The translations under genes and the position numbers were made by a program. The notes beneath the pieces were generated by a model. The model made no database searches. It was not told the origin of the DNA and was given only the letters and a program-made list of their open reading frames with translations. Positions 26,554-35,904 of a stretch of 64,000 nucleotides of DNA are shown here, one piece after another. How positions within the stretch are numbered: the stretch's first letter is position 1; each line of letters begins with the position of its first letter. The stretch comes from Ralstonia pickettii DTP0602 (GTDB lineage Bacteria > Pseudomonadota > Gammaproteobacteria > Burkholderiales > Burkholderiaceae), in the NCBI GenBank assembly GCA_000471925.1, contig CP006668.1:1488001-1552000 (forward strand), in the 5' to 3' direction.

Positions 26554-26568
26554 CGCTGCATTGCAGCG
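26554..26568. promoter_or_regulatory. Perfect 15-bp palindrome upstream of LysR
   Basis: CGCTGCA-T-TGCAGCG. The inner CTGCATTGCAG also occurs at 53455-53465, in the region linked to the paralogous LysR. It is a candidate LysR operator. The remaining 26499-26816 region shows no other feature I can support. Confidence 0.55.
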
Positions 26569-26816
26569 TAGAGAGCATGCCTGACGTCGGGGGCGCCGGT
26601 TTACGTGAGCTGCGAATCGCAAAGCGAGTATAGCGTGATGTCCGGCGAGTCGCGGCTGCCTCTCGAGCGGGCCGCGGCGCCCGCTCAATGTACGGAACCG
26701 GATCGCGCCCCGGATTGACACGCCGGATGCTCACGAGGAATCTGCTCACCAAACCAGACCGCATCGCCATTGAGCGCGGGCCAGACGCGTCCAACACTTC
26801 GCCAGGGGAAACTCCC

Positions 26817-28229
26817 GTGACTACCACCCAACCCGATTCCATTACGCCGACCAACTGCCCTCCCCTTGAGCACGCCGTGGTTCGCCTCATCCAGGACCTG
26901 ACGTTCGATCAGCTAGACGCTGCTGCGCATGCAGGGGTCAGCCGCCTCATGCGCGACCAGCTCGCCCTGCAGATCGGCACATCACAGATGCCCTGGTCGC
27001 GCCAGGTGCTGTCGTTCGCCACCGCCCAGCAACGCCCCGGCCGCAGCCGGGTAGCCGCCAGCACCGCCACCATGAGTGCCGCGGACGCCGCATTCGTCAA
27101 CGCGGCCTATGGGCATGGCTTCGAGTACGACGATGCGCACGGGGCCAGCGCCAGTCATCCCGGCAGCTGCGTGATCCCCGCGGCGTTCGCGCTTGGCGAG
27201 GAACTGGGCTCGAGCCTGGAAGAGGTCATCACCGCGATCGTGGCCGGCTACGAGGTCTACACCCGGATCGGCGTCCTGGCAGCGCCGGACCTGCTCAAAC
27301 GCGGCTATCACCCGCACGCCGTGCTGTCCAGCTTCGGTGCCGCGGCGGTCGTTGCCAAGCTGCGCAAGTTCGATGCGGAGACCACCCTGCACGCACTCTC
27401 CATCGCGCTGAGCCATGCGGCTGGCACTACGGAGTACACCTCTACCGGCGGATCGGTCAAGCGGGTGCACGCCGGCATCGGCACGCGCAACGGCATGGTC
27501 TCCGCGGATATGGCGCAAGCTGGCATCACGGGGCCTCGCTCCTTCCTGAGCGGCAACAAGGGGTTCTTCCGTACGTTCCTGCAGCGTGGCGCCGGCGAAC
27601 GCCCCGAGGCGCGTTTCGGCCTCGACCAGCCATTCGAGATCGGCACGGTCTGGCTCAAGGCGTACTGCGCCTGCTATTGCACCCATGCGTATATCGACGC
27701 CATCCGCCCGTTCGCCGCGCGCCGCGCCGACATTGCCGACATCCAGGTCCGCATCCAGCCCGCCTTCAACGTGGTCGTCGGTACCGCCAATGCCAACGCC
27801 TACGAGCCGAAGAACATCGAGCACGTCCAGTTCAGCCTGCCAACGCAGATGGCATTCGCCGTGCTCGGCCTGGGCAATGGCTACAAGGTGCACCGCGACT
27901 ACCTGGACGGCAAGCTCGACATGGGCCCGGTAGCGGAAGCCGCGCGCGGCATCGGCATCACCGAAGCGCCGGAACTCGAACAGCGTTACCCAGGCAAGTT
28001 CGTCGCCGATGTGACGGTGGCGTTCCGCGATGGCACGTCCGAGCAGGTGTTCGTTGAAAACCCGATCGGCTCACTGGCGAACCCGATGCCGGAAAGCGAG
28101 CAGGACGCGAAGTTCATGGAGCTGACCTCCGGCGTGCTTGGCGAAGACCGGGCGCAGACGCTCCTGGCCACGCTCAGGCAGATGGATCCACGCATCAAGG
28201 CCGCCGACCTGATGGCCCTGACGCACTAG
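26817..28229 (+). CDS. MmgE/PrpD family protein
   Basis: A 470-aa protein of the MmgE/PrpD (2-methylcitrate dehydratase/aconitate decarboxylase) fold. Landmarks are YGHGFEYDDAHGASASHPGS near the N-terminal active-site region, YHPHAVLSSFGAAAVVAKL, STGGSVKRVHAGIGTRNGM and YCACYCTHAYIDAI. The family catalyses dehydration or decarboxylation of tricarboxylic acids. GTG 26817 is preferred because AGGGGAAAC precedes it and upstream codons look non-homologous; an ATG at 26727 is possible. It is divergent from LysR and 65 bp before the nitroreductase gene. Confidence 0.87.
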   Translation: MTTTQPDSITPTNCPPLEHAVVRLIQDLTFDQLDAAAHAGVSRLMRDQLALQIGTSQMPWSRQVLSFATAQQRPGRSRVAASTATMSAADAAFVNAAYGHGFEYDDAHGASASHPGSCVIPAAFALGEELGSSLEEVITAIVAGYEVYTRIGVLAAPDLLKRGYHPHAVLSSFGAAAVVAKLRKFDAETTLHALSIALSHAAGTTEYTSTGGSVKRVHAGIGTRNGMVSADMAQAGITGPRSFLSGNKGFFRTFLQRGAGERPEARFGLDQPFEIGTVWLKAYCACYCTHAYIDAIRPFAARRADIADIQVRIQPAFNVVVGTANANAYEPKNIEHVQFSLPTQMAFAVLGLGNGYKVHRDYLDGKLDMGPVAEAARGIGITEAPELEQRYPGKFVADVTVAFRDGTSEQVFVENPIGSLANPMPESEQDAKFMELTSGVLGEDRAQTLLATLRQMDPRIKAADLMALTH

Positions 28230-28294
28230 GCAAGACCCGCCGCCCTGTCCGGATGGGCCGGGGCGGCCGCTTCACGATTGTTAGGAGACAAGCA

Positions 28295-28996
28295 ATGCAG
28301 CACGACACCGCCAGCATCCCGTCCGGGAGCGACGTCGACACCCTCCAGCGGTTGATGTCGAATCGGTTCACATGCCGGGCATACCTGGCCAAACCTGTGC
28401 CAGAGCCGGTGATTCGAAGCATCGTCAACGTTGCGAAGAAGACCGCTTCCTGGTGCAACGTGCAGCCCTGGCACCTGGTCATCGGCTCGGTGGCGGCCAC
28501 GGAGCGGTTTCGCAGCGCACTGGTCGAGCACGCCGCCGATGCCCCCGAGGTCGACTCGGACCTGCCCTTCCCTGAGGAATATCGCGGGGTCCACGCGCAG
28601 CGCAGGCAGGAAACGGGATACCGGCTCTATGAAGCGCTCGGGATCGAGCGTCACGACCGCGAGCGCCGCGCCAGCCAGAGCTTCGAGAACTTCAGGATGT
28701 TCGGGGCGCCGCACGTGGCGATCGTTACCACAGCTGCGGATCTCGGACCATACGGGGCGGTGGATTGCGGCGGCTTTGTCGCTTCCTTCCTGCTGGCTGC
28801 GCATGCGCACGGTGTCGCCACGACGCCACAGGCGGCACTGGCACGGCACGCCGGGTTCGTCCGCTCGCACTTCGGCATCGGCGACGACCGCAAGATGATC
28901 TGTGCCATCTCGTTTGGCTATGCAGATCCCGATCACGCAGCGAACAGCTTCCGGACGAGCCGGGCGCCTGACGAAGAGATCATGCGCCTGGTGTAA
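28295..28996 (+). CDS. Nitroreductase-family FMN protein
   Basis: A 233-aa nitroreductase-like flavoprotein. SNRFTCRAYLAKPVPEPVI and KKTASWCNVQPWHL are the FMN-binding N-terminal motifs, DCGGFVASFLLAAHAHGVAT is the middle helix and ISFGYADPDHAAN the C-terminal part. It reduces a nitro, quinone or enone substrate with NAD(P)H. TTAGGAGACAAGCA precedes the ATG. It is probably cotranscribed with the MmgE/PrpD gene. Its 3' end converges with TctC across a hairpin terminator. Confidence 0.88.
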   Translation: MQHDTASIPSGSDVDTLQRLMSNRFTCRAYLAKPVPEPVIRSIVNVAKKTASWCNVQPWHLVIGSVAATERFRSALVEHAADAPEVDSDLPFPEEYRGVHAQRRQETGYRLYEALGIERHDRERRASQSFENFRMFGAPHVAIVTTAADLGPYGAVDCGGFVASFLLAAHAHGVATTPQAALARHAGFVRSHFGIGDDRKMICAISFGYADPDHAANSFRTSRAPDEEIMRLV

Positions 28997-29063
28997 CGGC
29001 CGACATTGCCCGGCAAGCAGGCGCCGGGATTCGTCGAATCGGACAAACCATCAAAGCAAACGA

Positions 29064-29087
29064 GCGAGCCGACCTGCGTCGGCTCGC
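29064..29087. terminator. Bidirectional hairpin terminator between convergent genes
   Basis: GCGAGCCGAC, loop CTGC, GTCGGCTCGC: a perfect 10-bp stem between the nitroreductase and TctC stops. There is no strong T tract on either side. Confidence 0.65.
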
Positions 29088-29095
29088 ACTCCATA

Positions 29096-30079
29096 TCACC
29101 CGGCCTTTGCCTTGGCTTCCGTCAGGGCTACCAGCTTCTTCCACCGCTCCAGTTCAGCCGGTGCATTGGCGCGAACCGCGGCAGCATCCGCGATGTCGAC
29201 CTCCAGTCCCTGCCCGATACAGTAAGACTTGAAAGCGGGCGTCGCGGCAGCCGCCGTCATGGCCTTGGACAGTTGCGTGACGATGGCAGGCGGTGTGCCC
29301 CGCGGGGCCATGACCCAGATCGGCGAGATCAGCTCATAGCCCTTCAGGCCGGCCTCGTCCATGGTCACGACACTCGTAAGCTGGCTCGAGCGCTGCAGGC
29401 TGGTGACCGCCAGCACGCGCAGGCGGCCCGCCTTGACCAGCGCCAGCGACGAGGCCACGCCGCCGAAGCCGACGTCGACCTGGCCGCTCGCCGTATCGAC
29501 CGCGACCTGCGCCGGCCCCTTGTACGGGACGTGGGTCATTTCGATGCCGGCCATGCTGCTCATCAGCGCCGCCGCCATGTGGGACGTGGTGCCGTTTCCG
29601 GAGGATCCGAAGGACACGCTCCCGGGCTTGCGCCTGGCCGCTGCGATGACGTCCTGAACCGTGCGGAACCGCGAATTGGCCGCGGTAGTCAGCAGCAACG
29701 CCGACATGCCCAGCCGGGCGACCGGCTCGAAGTCCCTGACCGCATCGTACGGCGTCTTTTCGACCCACTGGTTCGAATAGTGCGCGGCGTACGTGCACAG
29801 CAGCGTGTAGCCATCCGGGGGCGCCTTCGCCACGAAATCGGTGCCGATGATCCCGCTTGCGCCAAGGCGGTTTTCCACGACAAACGGTGAGCCCAGGAGC
29901 TTCGTCAACTCAGCGCTCATGTAGCGCGCCACGACATCGCTGCCCGAGCCGGGGCTGACCGGCACGATGATTCGCACCGGGTGGGACGGATAGGCCTGGG
30001 CCAGCGCCGAAGCCGGGAACGATACCGGTACAGCCGCCAGCCCCGGCAGCGACTGCAGGAAGGTGCGGCGTGTCATCAT
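29096..30079 (-). CDS. Bug/TctC-family periplasmic binding protein
   Basis: A 327-aa binding protein with a signal peptide (TRRTFLQSLPGLAAVPV to ALAQ) and Bug motifs PVRIIVPVSPGSGSDV, VVENRLGASGIIGTDFVAKA and MTHVPYKGPAQ. It is a close paralogue of the protein at 19621-20586, sharing most blocks including AAHYSNQ and KTPYDAV. Its start overlaps the end of the racemase-type CaiB gene (ATGATGA at 30076-30079), so translation is coupled and the two likely serve one substrate. Confidence 0.92.
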   Translation of the reverse strand: MMTRRTFLQSLPGLAAVPVSFPASALAQAYPSHPVRIIVPVSPGSGSDVVARYMSAELTKLLGSPFVVENRLGASGIIGTDFVAKAPPDGYTLLCTYAAHYSNQWVEKTPYDAVRDFEPVARLGMSALLLTTAANSRFRTVQDVIAAARRKPGSVSFGSSGNGTTSHMAAALMSSMAGIEMTHVPYKGPAQVAVDTASGQVDVGFGGVASSLALVKAGRLRVLAVTSLQRSSQLTSVVTMDEAGLKGYELISPIWVMAPRGTPPAIVTQLSKAMTAAAATPAFKSYCIGQGLEVDIADAAAVRANAPAELERWKKLVALTEAKAKAG

Positions 30080-31233
30080 CGCGTTGCCTCCTTCTGGAAG
30101 AGGCCAGCGGCGGCCAGGTGATCGAGCTCCTCTTTGGAAAGCCATTCCGCCAGTGCCTGCGCGGCGTTCTCCGGCGTCGCGGCAGCCGGGGGAACCGGAT
30201 CGGCCGGGCTGGTGCGCGAAAAGCGCGGCGCCGGGCGCGGCTGCATCACGCCATCCACCTCAACGAAGGTGCCGCGCGCCTTCAGATGCGGATGCGCAAA
30301 GGCTTCTTCCTGGTCGAGCACGGGCGCAAAGCACACGTCGCTGCCTTCCAGCAGTTCGGTCCACTGCGCACGGGTTCGCGTCATGAACTGCGCCGCAAAC
30401 ACGCGGCGGGCGGTCGGCCAGTCGGCACGGTCCGCCTGCTTGCCCAGCGCAGACGCATCCAGTTCCAGCCGCTCGAGAAGCTGCTGATAGAACTTGGGCT
30501 CGATCGGACCGATCGACACGTATTTGCCGTCGGCGCACGCGTAGACATCGTAGAAAGGCGCTCCCGAATCCAGCAGGTTGGTGCCCCGGTCCGGCCCCGT
30601 CAGGCCTGCCGCGCGCAGCCCGGTATGCACGGTCAGCAGCGACGCCACGCCATCGACGATGGCGGCATCCACGACCTGGCCCTTGCCGGAGGAACGTGCC
30701 TCCAGGAGGGCACTCACGATACCGAGTGCGGCATAGACCGAGCCGCCCGCATAGTCGCCAACGACATTGAGCGGTACCGTCGGCGCCTGGCCCTCGCGCC
30801 CGATCGCATTGAGCAGTCCGGTGATGGCGATGTAGTTGATATCGTGCCCTGCCGTCTGGGCCAGCGGCCCATCCTGGCCCCAGCCCGTCAGCCTGCCGTA
30901 TACCAGCTTCGGATTGCGCGCAAGGCACGCGTCAGGACCGAGCCCGAGCCGCTCGGTGACACCGGGGCGGAACCCCTCGATCAGGGCGTCAGCCTTGTCG
31001 ATCAGGGAACGCACCAACTCCAGATCCGCCGGATCCTTCAAGTCGACCTGAATCGACTTGCGGTTGCGCAACACCAGATCAAACTGCAGCGGCCGTGACA
31101 GGCCCAGCCCCGATGGCTCTTTCCGGTCAACGCGGATGATGGTCGCGCCGAGGTCTGCAAGCAACATGGCGCAAAAGGGAGCCGGCCCGATTCCCGCCAG
31201 CTCCACGATGCGCACTCCAGCAAGTGGTCCCAC
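30076..31233 (-). CDS. CaiB-family protein, alpha-methylacyl-CoA racemase type
   Basis: A 385-aa protein. VRIVELAGIGPAPFCAMLLA opens the fold. GHDINYIAITG contains His130 and VVGDYAGGS contains Asp160, corresponding to the His/Asp proton-transfer pair of alpha-methylacyl-CoA racemases, so epimerisation of a 2-methylacyl-CoA is more likely than CoA transfer. GTG 31233 is chosen because CCAGGAGACAATA precedes it; the longer frame has no ribosome site. It is operonic with the downstream TctC. A paralogue with the same catalytic pair is at 47796-48953. Confidence 0.88.
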   Translation of the reverse strand: MGPLAGVRIVELAGIGPAPFCAMLLADLGATIIRVDRKEPSGLGLSRPLQFDLVLRNRKSIQVDLKDPADLELVRSLIDKADALIEGFRPGVTERLGLGPDACLARNPKLVYGRLTGWGQDGPLAQTAGHDINYIAITGLLNAIGREGQAPTVPLNVVGDYAGGSVYAALGIVSALLEARSSGKGQVVDAAIVDGVASLLTVHTGLRAAGLTGPDRGTNLLDSGAPFYDVYACADGKYVSIGPIEPKFYQQLLERLELDASALGKQADRADWPTARRVFAAQFMTRTRAQWTELLEGSDVCFAPVLDQEEAFAHPHLKARGTFVEVDGVMQPRPAPRFSRTSPADPVPPAAATPENAAQALAEWLSKEELDHLAAAGLFQKEATR

Positions 31234-31477
31234 TATTGTCTCCTGGTATCTGGATCGTGTTTTCGCGCACGACTGCAATGGGCGCGAAAGCGTCCGCGCC
31301 TCCGAGAGGCGGCACGTTCCGATCGTGCGCCCAGTCCCCCCGGAACTCAACTTGCCAGCCCACGGCGTTCCGTGCATCGAAACGTCCGCCTGTACTCAAA
31401 GCACGGAACGGTGCGCCAGCGCTGATTGCCGGGCCCGCTGGCCGGGCCTATCTTCGAGGCATAGCAGAGGAGACTGT

Positions 31478-32449
31478 ATGTTCAGCAGAAGGCATTTCCT
31501 GACATCCGTGGCGTCACTAGGGGCCGCCGTTTGCGCGCCGACGGCCTTTTCACAGCAATACCCGTCGCGGCCGATTCGCATTGTGGTGCCGGCCTCGCCG
31601 GGCACGGCGGTCGACATCACCGCGCGATTCGTCGCCGAGGCGCTGGCAAAGAGCCTGAAGACCCCGGTCATGGTGGACAACCGCGCCGGCGCCGGCGGCC
31701 TTATCGGCACCGACGCCGTTGCCAAGGCGGCCGGTGACGGGCATACGCTGCTGTTCGCCGGTGTTCCGCACCTGACCACGCGGTGGTTTGTCGATGGCCC
31801 GGTCACATTCGATCCGGTCAAGGACTTTGTTCCGCTTGCCAGGGTGAGCAGTTCCGCGCTGTGCATCGTGGTCAAGGCCGATTCGCCCTACAAGACCTTG
31901 GGCGACCTGATCGCGGCCATGAAGCGCAAGCCGGGCGAGATCACGTTTTCATCCGGGGGAGCGGGCAGCACCTCTCATCTTTGCTCCGTGATGCTGAACG
32001 ACCTGACGAAGACGCGCGCAAAGCATGTCCCTTACAAGGGTAACGGCCCCGCCGTGACAGACGTCATCGCCGGCCAGGTGGACTTCACCAGCCAGGGGGC
32101 ACCAAGCGTGGTGCCGATGGTCAAGGCAGGGAAGCTGCGCGGGCTCGCCGTCACCAGCCCCGGGCGATGGCTCGAGATCCCGGATGTTCCGACCGCGGCG
32201 CAGGCTGGGGTTGCGGGCTTCCAGGTGGCGTCGTGGATCGCGGCCCTGGCACCTGTGGCGACGCCGGCGCCAGTCGTGGAACGCCTGTCCGACGAACTGG
32301 TTCGTATCGCCCAGTCGTCCGCGTTCAAGGCGTTCTGCGCGCATCAGTCGATGTACGTCGACATCGCGGATCGCCGCCAGTTTCTCTCTGAGTTGCCGAA
32401 GGAGGATGCGCACTGGAAGCGAATCTCGCAACTTTCGAAAGAATCCTGA
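31478..32449 (+). CDS. Bug/TctC-family periplasmic binding protein
   Basis: A 323-aa binding protein. The signal peptide FSRRHFLTSVASLGAAVCAP is followed by PIRIVVPASPGTAVDITARF, VMVDNRAGAGGLIGTDAVAK and KHVPYKGNGPAV. GAGGAGACTGT lies before ATG 31478; the longer frame from 31058 is a shadow of the divergent CaiB gene. It is divergent from that CaiB gene and followed by an IclR gene on the same strand. The 244-bp divergent region holds an 8-bp stem hairpin (TTTCGCGC and GCGCGAAA, about 31262-31291). Confidence 0.92.
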   Translation: MFSRRHFLTSVASLGAAVCAPTAFSQQYPSRPIRIVVPASPGTAVDITARFVAEALAKSLKTPVMVDNRAGAGGLIGTDAVAKAAGDGHTLLFAGVPHLTTRWFVDGPVTFDPVKDFVPLARVSSSALCIVVKADSPYKTLGDLIAAMKRKPGEITFSSGGAGSTSHLCSVMLNDLTKTRAKHVPYKGNGPAVTDVIAGQVDFTSQGAPSVVPMVKAGKLRGLAVTSPGRWLEIPDVPTAAQAGVAGFQVASWIAALAPVATPAPVVERLSDELVRIAQSSAFKAFCAHQSMYVDIADRRQFLSELPKEDAHWKRISQLSKES

Positions 32450-32748
32450 CGTTGCGACCCGCAGGCGAACCGGCGTCAAGGCCGGATCAATGAGTACTGG
32501 AATCGTAAAAGCCTTGCCGCGCCGCATCAAATGACAAACCACGAAGTCCCGATTCGTTACCCGCGAATCCGTGGCACGCGGTGCGTTCGCATTCCGGTAA
32601 TCGTGGCCTCGCCAATCGGCATTTGAGCCGCGCGGTTGGCGCCCTTACCATCAGTCTCAGCGGTATGGAAAACGCAGCGCACGCCGGCGCGGAAAAGAGA
32701 ACCGATAAGCACGCCACCGGCAGCGGCGCACGGAAAGGGCAAGCATTC

Positions 32749-33528
32749 ATGACACGTCCCGCGCAAATCACGATGACCCTGGAGCGGGGCCTGCATGTGC
32801 TTCGCGCCTTCCGTGCCGAACGTACGCCACTGACAAATGCCGAACTCGTCAGGCGCACTGGCTTGTCCAAAGCAACGGTATCGCGCCTGACCACCACCCT
32901 GGTCGCGCTGGGCTTTATTCGCCGCGTAGCCGGCAGCACGCAGTTCGAACTGGCATCGGGTTCTCTCGACATCGGGGACACCTACCTGGAAACCAACCCC
33001 GTCACCGAGCGCGTGCATCCATTCATGCAGGCGTTGGCGGACCGGCTCAACGTGTCCGTCTCGCTCGCCGTGCCCGACCAGCTCGATATGCTGTACATCG
33101 CGCATCGGACCAGTTCCCGCATTTCGACCCTGCGCCTCGGCGTCGGATCGCTGCTTCCGATGGGTTGGACGGCGAGCGGCCGAGCCTGGCTATGGGGCTT
33201 GCGGACTGACGACCGGCATGACTATCTGGAAGCCCTCAAGCATGCCGCCGGCGCGCGTGCCGGCGAACTCGAACGCGGCATCGGGGCGGCCTTCCAGGAT
33301 CTCCAGACCCTTGGCGTATGCACGTCCCTGGGCACCTATCAGCGCAACGCATATGGGATTGCACTTCCGGTCACGGTGGGACGTTCGGCAACACTGATGT
33401 CGCTGAGTTGCGGCGCCGTTGCGCTTGAGCCGGACATGACCGCCATTACACAACGTATCGCGCCAATGCTGAAAGCCGCGGCAGCCGAGCTTGTCGACCT
33501 GCTTCGGGATACCGATGCACAGATCTGA
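32749..33528 (+). CDS. IclR-family regulator
   Basis: A 259-aa regulator. The winged HTH is TNAELVRRTGLSKATVSRLT in residues about 28-47, and the C-terminal effector domain has LNVSVSLAVPDQLDMLYIAH and YQRNAYGIALPV. ATG 32749 has GGAAAGGGCAAGC; an upstream ATG at 32665 is possible. It is strongly similar to the IclR at 39726-40505. It probably regulates the upstream TctC gene. The 299 bp before it hold no feature I can support. Confidence 0.9.
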   Translation: MTRPAQITMTLERGLHVLRAFRAERTPLTNAELVRRTGLSKATVSRLTTTLVALGFIRRVAGSTQFELASGSLDIGDTYLETNPVTERVHPFMQALADRLNVSVSLAVPDQLDMLYIAHRTSSRISTLRLGVGSLLPMGWTASGRAWLWGLRTDDRHDYLEALKHAAGARAGELERGIGAAFQDLQTLGVCTSLGTYQRNAYGIALPVTVGRSATLMSLSCGAVALEPDMTAITQRIAPMLKAAAAELVDLLRDTDAQI

Positions 33529-33555
33529 TGGTGGACGGGGTCCACCATCGCGCCA

Positions 33556-34335
33556 TCAGTGATGCACGCTGAGCCGCTCCTCCAGGGCATGCGCTGTCGC
33601 GGCCAGCCTGGGGCCCAGTTCCCTCTCCACCCTCGCGCGGTTCATGCTGCGGCCGACACAGGCCAGCACCACCGACGGATGCCCGGGCACGCGGACGGGC
33701 ACCGCAACCGAAGCCAGCTCGCGACCGCAAAACGACATGCAGAAGCCGAACTCGTGAAGCTGTGACATGCCTTCGGCCATCTGCCTGCGCAGCGCTGGCC
33801 AGTCCCGGCCGCTCTTGCGTTCGACGTTGCTTTGGAGGTAGAAGCGCTCCTGTTCAGGCAACGCGGCAAGAAGCGCCCAGCCCATCGGGGACGAAGCGAT
33901 CGGCACGCGGATCCCTGTCGCAAGGTGGGTGTCGAGCTGCACGTTCTTGCCAGCCTGCGATTCGTTGACGATGACATCGAGCCGGTCGCGCGTTCCCAGA
34001 ATGACGTGGGTATCACTGGCATCGGCAAACCTCTGCATTTCAACGCGGGCGGCGTGTTGCACCCCATCGCCTGCCACAGCCGCGTAGCCAAGGGTCAATG
34101 CGGCCGCGGCGAGCCGGTATTTGCGCTGGGTCTCGTCATAGCGCAAATACCCCAACGCCGCCAGGGAATGCACCATCCGGGACACTGTGGGTGCCGGCAG
34201 GCCCGTCTCCACGGCAATCTCATGATTGCCCATCCACGGCTGTGCCGCACTGAATGCGGACAGCACAGCCAGGCCTCGGGCCAGTGGAACCACCCTCACG
34301 TCTCCCTTGGCGACATCCCGTCTCGTTTGCATCAT
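33556..34335 (-). CDS. IclR-family regulator
   Basis: A 259-aa regulator with winged HTH NHEIAVETGLPAPTVSRMVH and an effector domain ending VERELGPRLAATAHALEERL. It is similar to the IclR at 54599-55450 (shared VRVVPLARGLAVL and ERKAGRDWP-like blocks) and less so to the other two. GGAGACGCAGCC precedes ATG ATG at 34335. Site C overlaps the region 13 bp upstream of the start, a position typical of autorepression. Convergent with the IclR at 32749. Confidence 0.9.
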   Translation of the reverse strand: MMQTRRDVAKGDVRVVPLARGLAVLSAFSAAQPWMGNHEIAVETGLPAPTVSRMVHSLAALGYLRYDETQRKYRLAAAALTLGYAAVAGDGVQHAARVEMQRFADASDTHVILGTRDRLDVIVNESQAGKNVQLDTHLATGIRVPIASSPMGWALLAALPEQERFYLQSNVERKSGRDWPALRRQMAEGMSQLHEFGFCMSFCGRELASVAVPVRVPGHPSVVLACVGRSMNRARVERELGPRLAATAHALEERLSVHH

Positions 34336-34347
34336 GGCTGCGTCTCC

Positions 34348-34361
34348 GTCACACACGTCAG
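34348..34361. promoter_or_regulatory. Operator-like palindrome, site C
   Basis: GTCACACACGTCAG followed by GTAG, 13 bp upstream of an IclR start. It is the weakest of the five sites but keeps the ACR-NN-YGT core and the GTAG extension. Confidence 0.45.
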
Positions 34362-34459
34362 GTAGCTTGCGGACGCCGGATGAAGCTGGCCTGCATGCGA
34401 CATGCGCTGCCGGACCTGTTCGTCGTTCCCTGGAGGCGGAGCCCGCTTACTCTGAATCG

Positions 34460-34529
34460 ATGCTAGTGGAGCGGCCCGGTTGCGCTCAAGTAGTCACTGG
34501 CGAACCGGGGAATCGCGTAGCGCGAATTG
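34460..34529. repeat. 70-bp intergenic element, copy 2
   Basis: It starts GATGCTAG, has CTCAAGTAGTCACTGGCG, and ends in a hairpin-like GAATCGCGTAGCGCGAATT (34511-34529). It has the same length as copy 1 at 24819-24888 and lies between a CaiB stop and an IclR promoter. Confidence 0.65.
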
Positions 34530-34548
34530 CCATGGTGCGACGGCGTTG

Positions 34549-35733
34549 TCAGACGATGCCTGCCTTGCGCATGGCTTGCACCTGCGCGCGGTCAAAGCCG
34601 ACCTCGGCAAGGACTTCTTCGGTGTGCTCACCGACCGTGGGCGGCCGCCGCGCAACCTCAGGCGGGGTGCGCGACAGCACCGCTGGCGGGGCCACGATCG
34701 GCGCCTTGCGCGGCAGGCCGGGATAGTCGAGCCAGATGTAAGCGCCGGACTCCTGGATCGACGCATCATCCAGTGCCTCGCGCGGGGAATAGATCGGCGC
34801 TGCCGGGATCTTGGCCTTCTCCAGTTCCCGCAGCGCGTCATCGCGGGTGCGGCTGGCGCACCATTTGCCCATCAGGTCGCTCAAGAACTCACCGTGCTCG
34901 CCACGCCGCAGGTCGTCGCTGAAGCGGGGATCGTCCACCAGCTCCGGCGCGCCGATCAGGTTGGCCCAGCGCCGGAACAGCGGCTGCCCGATCACCTGGG
35001 CGATGATCCAGCCGTCGGCCACGCGGAAGATGTCCGAGGGCCCATAGGAGGGGCTGCGGTTGCCCATCGCCTGCCGGTCGATGGCAAGCGCCGCTTCCTC
35101 GATCAGCGCGCCGCTGGACAGGTTCAGCGCCGTCTGCAGCAGCGACGCCTCGACGCATTGCCCGCGCCCGCTGTTGCGCCGCTCATAGAGCGCCATCACC
35201 GTGCCGAGCGCGCACGACAAAGCCGTGGAAAAGTCGACGACAGGCACCATCGCCTTGGTGGGGCTGTCGGGCGTGCCCGACATATAGACTGCACCGCTCA
35301 TCGCCTGCCCCACCCCGTCGAAGCCGACCCGGTGGCCCGCGCCTTCATGCGAGCCGAAGGCCGTCGAAGCGGTCAGGATGATGCCCGGATTGATCGCGCT
35401 CAGCGTCGCATAATCCAGCCCCAGGTTCGCCAGCGTTTTCGGCGGCATGTTCGCCACCACCACGTCGGCCGTCTCCACCAGGCGGCGCACCACCTCGCGG
35501 CCCTCCTCGCTGTCGATGTCCAGCGTGATCGAGCGCTTGTTGCGGTTGCACTGCAGGAACAGCGCCCCCTCCCCCGAGTCCGTGACCGGCACGATGAACC
35601 GGTCTTCGCTGCCACCTACCCGATCGATGCGGATGACGTCGGCACCGTAGTCCGCGAGCAGCGCTGCGCAGAAAGGGCCGGCAATGAAGCGTCCGAAATC
35701 GAGGACGCGGATACCTTCAAGCACCTTGGACAT
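34549..35733 (-). CDS. CaiB/BaiF family CoA-transferase
   Basis: A 394-aa class III CoA-transferase: GIRVLDFGRFIAGPFCAALL, CNRNKRSITLDIDSEEGREV, VVVANMPPKTLANLG, VDFSTALSCALGTVMALYER and YGPSDIFRVADGWI. It belongs to the transferase rather than the racemase branch. It follows the AraC gene by 171 bp on the same strand and is probably the last gene of the group ligase, enoyl-CoA hydratase, AraC, CaiB. The ribosome site (GAAACGAACAAAG) is weak. Confidence 0.88.
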   Translation of the reverse strand: MSKVLEGIRVLDFGRFIAGPFCAALLADYGADVIRIDRVGGSEDRFIVPVTDSGEGALFLQCNRNKRSITLDIDSEEGREVVRRLVETADVVVANMPPKTLANLGLDYATLSAINPGIILTASTAFGSHEGAGHRVGFDGVGQAMSGAVYMSGTPDSPTKAMVPVVDFSTALSCALGTVMALYERRNSGRGQCVEASLLQTALNLSSGALIEEAALAIDRQAMGNRSPSYGPSDIFRVADGWIIAQVIGQPLFRRWANLIGAPELVDDPRFSDDLRRGEHGEFLSDLMGKWCASRTRDDALRELEKAKIPAAPIYSPREALDDASIQESGAYIWLDYPGLPRKAPIVAPPAVLSRTPPEVARRPPTVGEHTEEVLAEVGFDRAQVQAMRKAGIV

Positions 35734-35904
35734 CTTTGTTCGTTTCCATATTTGACTGGCTGCCGCGCCCGCATAAGGCGGGGCCTGGTGGAATCGATCG
35801 TGACCGTCGGCCCCTTGCCAGTCAATCAAGGCGCCCGAGGCGTTCCGTACTTCGGAAATGCCGCGCCGGGGCGATGCGGAAACGGGCGCGCCGCGCCGCC
35901 CGGA

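Noticed and set aside
28271-28284. A sixth copy of the operator palindrome (TTCACGATTGTTAG)
   Set aside because: It overlaps the Shine-Dalgarno TTAGGAG of the nitroreductase gene, which explains the GTTAG match; the first arm also deviates.
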